Positions 60,771 to 64,000 of a DNA stretch of 64,000 bases are shown here, piece after piece. The position numbers were made by a program, and so were the translations under genes. This stretch comes from Bacillus carboniphilus (lineage in GTDB: Bacteria; Bacillota; Bacilli; Bacillales; JC228): assembly GCF_039522365.1 (NCBI RefSeq), contig NZ_BAAADJ010000021.1:87584-151583 (forward strand), written 5' to 3'. Position 1 is the first letter of the stretch. The number at the start of each line of letters is the position of its first letter. The notes beneath the pieces are model-generated. The model was not told where the DNA came from. It saw nothing but the letters and a program-made list of their open reading frames with translations, and made no database searches.

Positions 60771-62201
60771 TTGACACTCGAAAGAAAAAGATTATTTATT
60801 GATGGTCAATGGATGGAAGCGAAAGATTATCAGACACTTTTATCTCCTTATAATGAAAAGGAGATTGCCGAAATTCCGATGGCAACATCTGAAGAGGTAG
60901 AAAAAGCAATTGTTGCTGCCTATCGTGCTAAAAAGAAAATGGCCAAAATGCCTCTGCATGAACGTTCTACTATTTTATCTAAATTAGCTCAATTGTTAGA
61001 GGATCGATTTGATGAAGCTGCTACTTTAATTGCTTTAGAAGCAGCGAAACCCATCGAGACAGCAAAAGCAGAAGTAAAAAGAACCATTCAAACGTACAAG
61101 TTTGCTGCATCTGAAACGAATCGAATTGGTGGAGAGACACTTCCGCTTGATGCTGCACCAGGTGGAGAAAACCGATTAGCCTACACAGTTCGAGAACCTC
61201 TTGGTGTTATTGGTGCAATTACTCCTTTTAATTTTCCAATGAATCTTGTTGCCCATAAAATTGGGCCAGCGATTGCAACGGGTAATACAGTTGTTTTAAA
61301 ACCAGCCTCCCAAACACCGCTCTCTTCATTTTTTGTAGCTGAGCTTTTACAAGAAGCGGGACTACCAGATGGAGCTCTAAATGTCGTAACAGGAAGCGGA
61401 AAAGTGGTAGGGGATCAAATCGTTACAGACGATCGCGTCAGTATGATTACCTTTACAGGTAGTCCTGAAGTTGGAATTGGAATTCGGAATAAAGCAGGGT
61501 TAAAACGAGTGACATTAGAATTAGGATCTAACTCCGCTGTCATAGTTGATAAAGAGGTTAATATAGATAAAATAATAGACCGATGTGTTACGGGAGCATT
61601 TAACTTTCAAGGTCAGGTCTGTATTTCTCTACAAAGAGTGTATGTCCATAGTGAAAAATACGACGAGTTTGTGGATAAATTTGTCCGAAAGACAAGGCAG
61701 TTAAAAGTTGGGGACCCAATGGATTCACAAACAGATGTTTCTGCACTAATCTCTAAAGGAGATATAAAACGTGCAATCAGTTGGATTGAGGAAGCCAAGG
61801 AAGGTGGAGCTACTCTTTTAGCGGGAGGTTCTTCTGAAGGTAATATCTTATTACCAACTGTCCTTACAAATGTAGATGCTTCCCATAAGGTTTCTTGTCA
61901 GGAAGTGTTTGCACCTATTGTTATTATCAATAAAGTTTCTTCAGTTGAGGAAGCGATTAACCATGTTAATGATTCAAGATATGGATTGCAAGCTGGTATT
62001 TATACTGATAATCTAAATTTAGCTTTACAAGCAGTTGATGATTTAGAAGTTGGTGGTGTTATGATTAACGACATCCCTACCTATAGAGTTGACCACATGC
62101 CATATGGTGGCGTTAAAGAGAGTGGAACAGGTAGAGAAGGTATTAAATACGCCATTGAAGAAATGACAGAAATGAAGCTTGTTGTTATTAACCGGAATTA
62201 G
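60771..62201 (+). CDS. Aldehyde dehydrogenase, likely succinic semialdehyde or related
   Basis: 476 residues from TTG 60771 after GGAGGTG. Active-site Cys284 in FQGQVCISLQR; Glu in LELGSNSA. The catalytic loop differs from the hpaE protein (GQVC, not GERC). In this pathway the final products are pyruvate and succinic semialdehyde, so an SSA dehydrogenase is expected and this gene is the natural candidate (inference). The family also contains lactaldehyde and vanillin-type dehydrogenases. Confidence 0.8.
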   Translation: MTLERKRLFIDGQWMEAKDYQTLLSPYNEKEIAEIPMATSEEVEKAIVAAYRAKKKMAKMPLHERSTILSKLAQLLEDRFDEAATLIALEAAKPIETAKAEVKRTIQTYKFAASETNRIGGETLPLDAAPGGENRLAYTVREPLGVIGAITPFNFPMNLVAHKIGPAIATGNTVVLKPASQTPLSSFFVAELLQEAGLPDGALNVVTGSGKVVGDQIVTDDRVSMITFTGSPEVGIGIRNKAGLKRVTLELGSNSAVIVDKEVNIDKIIDRCVTGAFNFQGQVCISLQRVYVHSEKYDEFVDKFVRKTRQLKVGDPMDSQTDVSALISKGDIKRAISWIEEAKEGGATLLAGGSSEGNILLPTVLTNVDASHKVSCQEVFAPIVIINKVSSVEEAINHVNDSRYGLQAGIYTDNLNLALQAVDDLEVGGVMINDIPTYRVDHMPYGGVKESGTGREGIKYAIEEMTEMKLVVINRN

Positions 62202-62214
62202 GGAGGGTTTTGAG

Positions 62215-62679
62215 ATGGATGATCGTATGTTTAGAAATGCAATGGGGAAATTCGCTACTGGGATAACTGTAATTACAACCGAAGTAGATGGAAATGTACA
62301 TGGTATGACTGCCAATGCATTTATGTCTGTTTCGCTTAATCCAAAGCTAGTAGTCGTATCCATTGATCATAAAGCTAGAATGCACGATATTATTAAAAAT
62401 GCTGGAAAGTTTGCTGTTAGTATTTTGGCAAAAGACCAGGAAGAATATTCGATGATATTTGCTGGACAGAGAAAAGATGAGGAAACTATTCAGTTCAAGC
62501 GTTTTAATGACATGCCTGTTATTGATGACGCTTTAGTAAATTTAACTTGTAGATTACATGATGCTCATGTTGCAGGAGATCACACTTTATACATCGGTGA
62601 AGTAACTGATTTAACAATGCAAGACGGTGACCCTATTCTTTATTTTGGTGGAAAATATCGAAGCATGACAAACGAATGA
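62215..62679 (+). CDS. hpaC: 4-hydroxyphenylacetate 3-monooxygenase reductase (HpaC)
   Basis: 154 residues from ATG 62215 with GGGAGGG upstream. Flavin-reductase fold: RNAMGKFATGITVITTEVDG, GMTANAFMSVSLNPKLVVVS. NAD(P)H-dependent FAD reduction feeding HpaB. A stand-alone gene at the end of the operon; the longer in-frame start overlaps the ALDH gene and is rejected. A strong terminator follows. Confidence 0.9.
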   Translation: MDDRMFRNAMGKFATGITVITTEVDGNVHGMTANAFMSVSLNPKLVVVSIDHKARMHDIIKNAGKFAVSILAKDQEEYSMIFAGQRKDEETIQFKRFNDMPVIDDALVNLTCRLHDAHVAGDHTLYIGEVTDLTMQDGDPILYFGGKYRSMTNE

Positions 62680-62689
62680 TAACCAAGTT

Positions 62690-62720
62690 AAACACCATCC
62701 TTTTTGGGTGGTGTTTTTTT
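62690..62720 (+). terminator. Terminator of the hpa plus-strand operon
   Basis: AACACCATCC pairs with GGGTGGTGTT around a T-rich loop, then a T run. Confidence 0.9.
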
Positions 62721-62787
62721 CATGTCTAAAAGGAAGCTTTAATTACATACCTAACAGTTATAAAGGGAAACCTTAAAAAGTATTCAG

Positions 62788-62807
62788 CAATACCCTAGGA
62801 GGGATAC
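62788..62807. promoter_or_regulatory. CsoR/CstR-like operator fragment
   Basis: AATACCCTAGGAGGGATACG holds inverted G/C tracts (TACCC...GGGATA) like those bound by CsoR-family persulfide sensors (CstR). It overlaps the ribosome site AGGAGGG, so repression could also block translation. The imperfect dyad and overlap with the ribosome site make this tentative. Confidence 0.3.
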
Positions 62808-62810
62808 GAC

Positions 62811-63383
62811 TTGGAAGTAACAGTAAACAAAACGTTAGATGCAAAAGGTTTGGCATGTCCTATGCCTATTGTTAGAACAAAAAAAGAGATGACCAACCTT
62901 GAACCAGGACAAGTTATGGAGGTTCAAGCTACTGATAAGGGGTCAACTGCTGATATTAAAGCTTGGGCTGAAAGCACAGGGAATCAATATCTTGGAACTG
63001 TAGAGGATGGGGATACTCTGAAGCATTACTTGCGTAAAGCAACAGCTGAAGAGGAAAAACCTGAAAAAAATCATCCATATGTCACAAGCTTAGATGAGTT
63101 AGCGAAACAAATTGAAGGTAATGAAAAAATGACAGTATTAGATGTACGTGAACCTGCTGAATATGCATTTGGTCATATAAAAGGAGCCATCAATATTCCC
63201 TTAGGGGAATTAGAACAAAGATTTGAGGAACTAAACCAGGCAGATGATATCCATATCATTTGTCGCACTGGAAGTCGGAGTGATTTAGCTGCACAAAAAT
63301 TAACGGGAAAAGGATTTAATAACGTAAAAAATGTGGTTCCTGGAATGAAAGATTGGACAGGACCAACTGAGAAAAGCCATTAA
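62811..63383 (+). CDS. yrkF: TusA-rhodanese fusion sulfurtransferase (YrkF-like)
   Basis: 190 residues from a TTG with AGGAGGG upstream. Residues about 5-75: TusA-type domain with LDAKGLACPMPIVRTKKEM (active Cys in ACPMP). Residues about 90-185: rhodanese domain with VLDVREPAEYAFGHIKGAINIPLG and active Cys in HIICRTGSRSD. Moves sulfane sulfur between carriers. Belongs to the CstR-controlled persulfide operons (yrkEFHI, cst). First gene of the run that continues off the window. Confidence 0.9.
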   Translation: MEVTVNKTLDAKGLACPMPIVRTKKEMTNLEPGQVMEVQATDKGSTADIKAWAESTGNQYLGTVEDGDTLKHYLRKATAEEEKPEKNHPYVTSLDELAKQIEGNEKMTVLDVREPAEYAFGHIKGAINIPLGELEQRFEELNQADDIHIICRTGSRSDLAAQKLTGKGFNNVKNVVPGMKDWTGPTEKSH

Positions 63384-63402
63384 ATATAAGGAGGAAAAAC
63401 AT

Positions 63403-63792
63403 ATGAAAGTAGCTATTATTGCCGCAAATGGTGGCATGTTTGATGCTTATAAGGTGTTTAATATCGCAACAGCAGCAGCTGCAACAGATGCTGAAGTTGG
63501 AATCTTTTTTACCTTTGAAGGACTGAACTTGATTCACAAGGAGGGGCATAAAAGCTTACCAATGCCAGCCGGAGCTGAACACTTTCAAGAAGGATTTAAA
63601 AAGGCTAATGTACCACCAGTCGAAGAGCTTGTCTCTATGGCAAGCGAAATGGGTGTAAAGATGATTGCATGTCAGATGACAATGGATGTCATGAGCTTAG
63701 AGAAGAGTCATTTTGTAGAAGGGATAGACGTAGGTGGGGCCGTTACCTTTTTAACCTTTGCAAAAGACGCTGATGTCACATTAACTTTTTAA
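63403..63792 (+). CDS. yrkE: DsrE/F-like small sulfurtransferase (YrkE-like)
   Basis: 129 residues, with AAGGAGG before ATG. The fold is DsrE: AIIAANGGMFDAYKVFNIATAAAATDAEVGIFFTFEGL, and Cys in KMIACQMTMDVM matches the sulfur-carrying Cys of these proteins. Follows the TusA-rhodanese gene by 19 bp. Part of the persulfide operon (order here F-E-H). Confidence 0.87.
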   Translation: MKVAIIAANGGMFDAYKVFNIATAAAATDAEVGIFFTFEGLNLIHKEGHKSLPMPAGAEHFQEGFKKANVPPVEELVSMASEMGVKMIACQMTMDVMSLEKSHFVEGIDVGGAVTFLTFAKDADVTLTF

Positions 63793-63812
63793 TAGTCGGG
63801 GGGATTTAATCA

Positions 63813-64000
63813 ATGTCAGATGCTTCATATAAAACAATATCTGTAAAAGACTTTGCAAGAAAAGTCATCAATCATGAAGACCTTTTTATTATTGATTCTC
63901 GTAATACTGATGATTTTGACGATTGGAAAATAGAAGGAAGAAATGTAGAAGTAATCAATGCCCCATACTTTGATTTATTAGAAGGGATTGACCCTATACA
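63813..64000 (+). CDS. yrkH: Rhodanese-containing protein, start of a YrkH-like persulfide dioxygenase (cut by window edge)
   Basis: 62 codons visible from ATG with GGGGGG upstream. The opening SYKTISVKDFARKVINHEDLFIIDSRNTDDFDDWKIEG is an N-terminal rhodanese-like domain, as in YrkH/CstB proteins, which have rhodanese and MBL-fold parts. The catalytic Cys and the MBL domain would lie past the edge. The assignment relies on order and this short piece. Confidence 0.65.
   Translation, partial: MSDASYKTISVKDFARKVINHEDLFIIDSRNTDDFDDWKIEGRNVEVINAPYFDLLEGIDPI

Overview
The window reads as chromosomal DNA of a low-GC, endospore-type member of the Bacillaceae. Supporting signs are AT-rich genes with strong GGAGG-type ribosome sites, frequent TTG/GTG starts, a Phe-type T-box leader, ABC-F attenuation leaders, CcdA/YrkF/YisB/YfmM-like genes, a DUF3231 protein, and a Tn1546-type Tn3 transposon typical of Gram-positive bacteria. 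The genus cannot be fixed from sequence alone.

Layout. 1-1.2 kb: end of a CcdA-like/response-regulator operon, with a possible small RNA upstream. 1.5-13.4 kb: housekeeping and accessory singles (MarR-GNAT fusion, histidine phosphatase, two Nudix hydrolases, PlsC-like acyltransferase, POT peptide symporter, T-box-controlled NSS amino-acid transporter, amidohydrolase plus GATE-domain membrane protein, DUF2268 protease, HNH protein). 13.6-15.5 kb: ECF sigma/anti-sigma pair with a likely autoregulated promoter. 16.2-19.6 kb: two consecutive drug-resistance-type genes, a MATE exporter and an ABC-F ATPase, each preceded by a short leader ORF and a terminator. 20.6-27.65 kb: a complete 7,049-bp Tn3-family transposon (tnpA, tnpR, cadC, cadA, a 66-codon ORF) with 38-bp perfect ends and a 5-bp target duplication, inserted inside an alpha/beta hydrolase gene.

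28.7-31.5 kb: a ba3-type terminal oxidase operon (subunits IIA, II and I, plus a lipoprotein with CuA-type ligands) behind an FNR/CRP-like site. 31.6-43 kb: a lipoprotein, a ketopantoate-reductase-like protein, an ABC exporter with its TetR regulator, DUF3231 and DUF1646 proteins, and a 1129-residue secreted phosphodiester-glycosidase/metallophosphatase. 43-50.2 kb: PepF, two MFS transporters separated by intergenic repeats, a CBO0543-type membrane protein, SpeE and an HD phosphohydrolase. 50.3-52.4 kb: CtaG-like and DUF2243 proteins and a CrcB pair.

52.4-62.7 kb: a divergent 4-hydroxyphenylacetate meta-cleavage cluster. On the minus strand are a LysR regulator, two FAH-family HpaG-type proteins and HpaF. 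On the plus strand are a DapA-family lyase, HpaE, HpaB, HpaD, a second aldehyde dehydrogenase and HpaC. No separate HpaH hydratase or HpaI aldolase is visible; the DapA-family enzyme may do both steps. 62.8-64 kb: the start of a YrkE/F/H-like persulfide-handling operon that runs off the end.

Non-coding DNA is unusually informative: four different families of short degenerate intergenic repeats, two antibiotic-type attenuation leaders, a T-box, paired CadC operators, and several unassigned palindromes.
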